Source of the DNA: an uncultured Candidatus Melainabacteria bacterium
GTDB lineage: Bacteria; Cyanobacteriota; Vampirovibrionia; LMEP-6097
Assembly: GCA_937927525.1 (NCBI GenBank)
Contig: CALBDR010000044.1
Coordinates: 1-15,525, forward strand
DNA: 15,525 nt
Reading direction: 5' to 3'
In this document: piece after piece, positions 15,455 through 15,525 of the stretch
Layout: the number at the start of each line of letters is the position of its first letter
How positions within the stretch are numbered: position 1 is the first letter of the stretch
The notes under the pieces: model-generated
What the model was told of the DNA's origin: nothing
Database searches by the model: none
What the model saw: only the letters and a program-made list of their open reading frames with translations
Translations under genes and position numbers: made by a program

Positions 15455-15525
15455 ATGCAAGTTCCTAATTCACCAAACGAGTTTTTACCACCAGAAGCTT
15501 TAAGAGCATTAGAAGTTATGGTTAC
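15455..15525 (+). CDS. Start of a divergent plus-strand gene, cut by the window edge
   Basis: An ATG at 15455 opens a frame that runs to the window end (MQVPNSPNEFLPPEALRALE and three more residues). TAAAGGT stands directly before it. It would be the only plus-strand gene here, divergent from terL with 36 bases between the start codons. The short peptide is not enough to name; small terminase, regulator or replication protein are all possible. The alternative is a minus-strand gene whose last 27 codons end at TAA 15444-15442, such as a small terminase subunit. Both frames are open; the plus frame reads more like a normal N-terminus with its own SD. Confidence 0.45.
   Translation, partial: MQVPNSPNEFLPPEALRALEVMV

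Noticed and set aside
1..15525. tRNA genes, CRISPR arrays, insertion sequences, integrase or attachment sites
   Set aside because: Nothing in either strand fits; nearly all the sequence is taken by overlapping or closely spaced structural genes.

Overview
This window is the virion-structure module of a tailed bacteriophage with a short tail (podovirus type). It is read almost entirely from the minus strand, so transcription runs from high to low coordinates. The base composition is AT-rich by eye, the genes carry clear Shine-Dalgarno (SD) sequences, and the host is therefore probably a low-GC bacterium. A marine host is possible from the style of the proteins, but nothing here proves it. No bacterial gene, integrase, tRNA, lysis gene, CRISPR array or insertion sequence is visible.

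Reading in the direction of transcription, the head module comes first: large terminase (15418-13673), portal (13661-11790), a small helical protein (11809-11426), a likely scaffold (11385-10489) and the major capsid protein (10471-9143). An intrinsic terminator with a UUCG tetraloop follows the capsid gene (about 9096-9116). After it comes the neck, ejection and tail module: a 178-residue protein with a charged tail (9053-8517), a likely head-tail adaptor (8517-7846), three probable internal or ejection proteins plus one tiny companion (7846-2378), a beta-propeller-like tail hub or stabilisation protein (2378-687) and a tail-fibre-like protein (694-5). A further minus-strand gene seems to begin at the left edge.

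The logic is close to P22-like podoviruses: TerL pumps DNA through the portal into a shell built on the scaffold, the adaptor and hub close the neck, and the Gly/Ala-rich proteins are probably ejected to carry DNA across the cell envelope. The clearest oddities are in the non-coding and junction sequence. The terminase gene and a plus-strand reading frame at the right edge diverge from a near-perfect 34-base palindrome. Two SD sequences with the same GAGAGAGG core sit between short AT-only inverted repeats. Every junction after the capsid terminator overlaps, mostly as TAATG, with the next gene's SD written into the last codons of the previous gene. I see no clear new enzymatic or defence system; most of the window is a coherent but divergent phage morphogenesis cluster.
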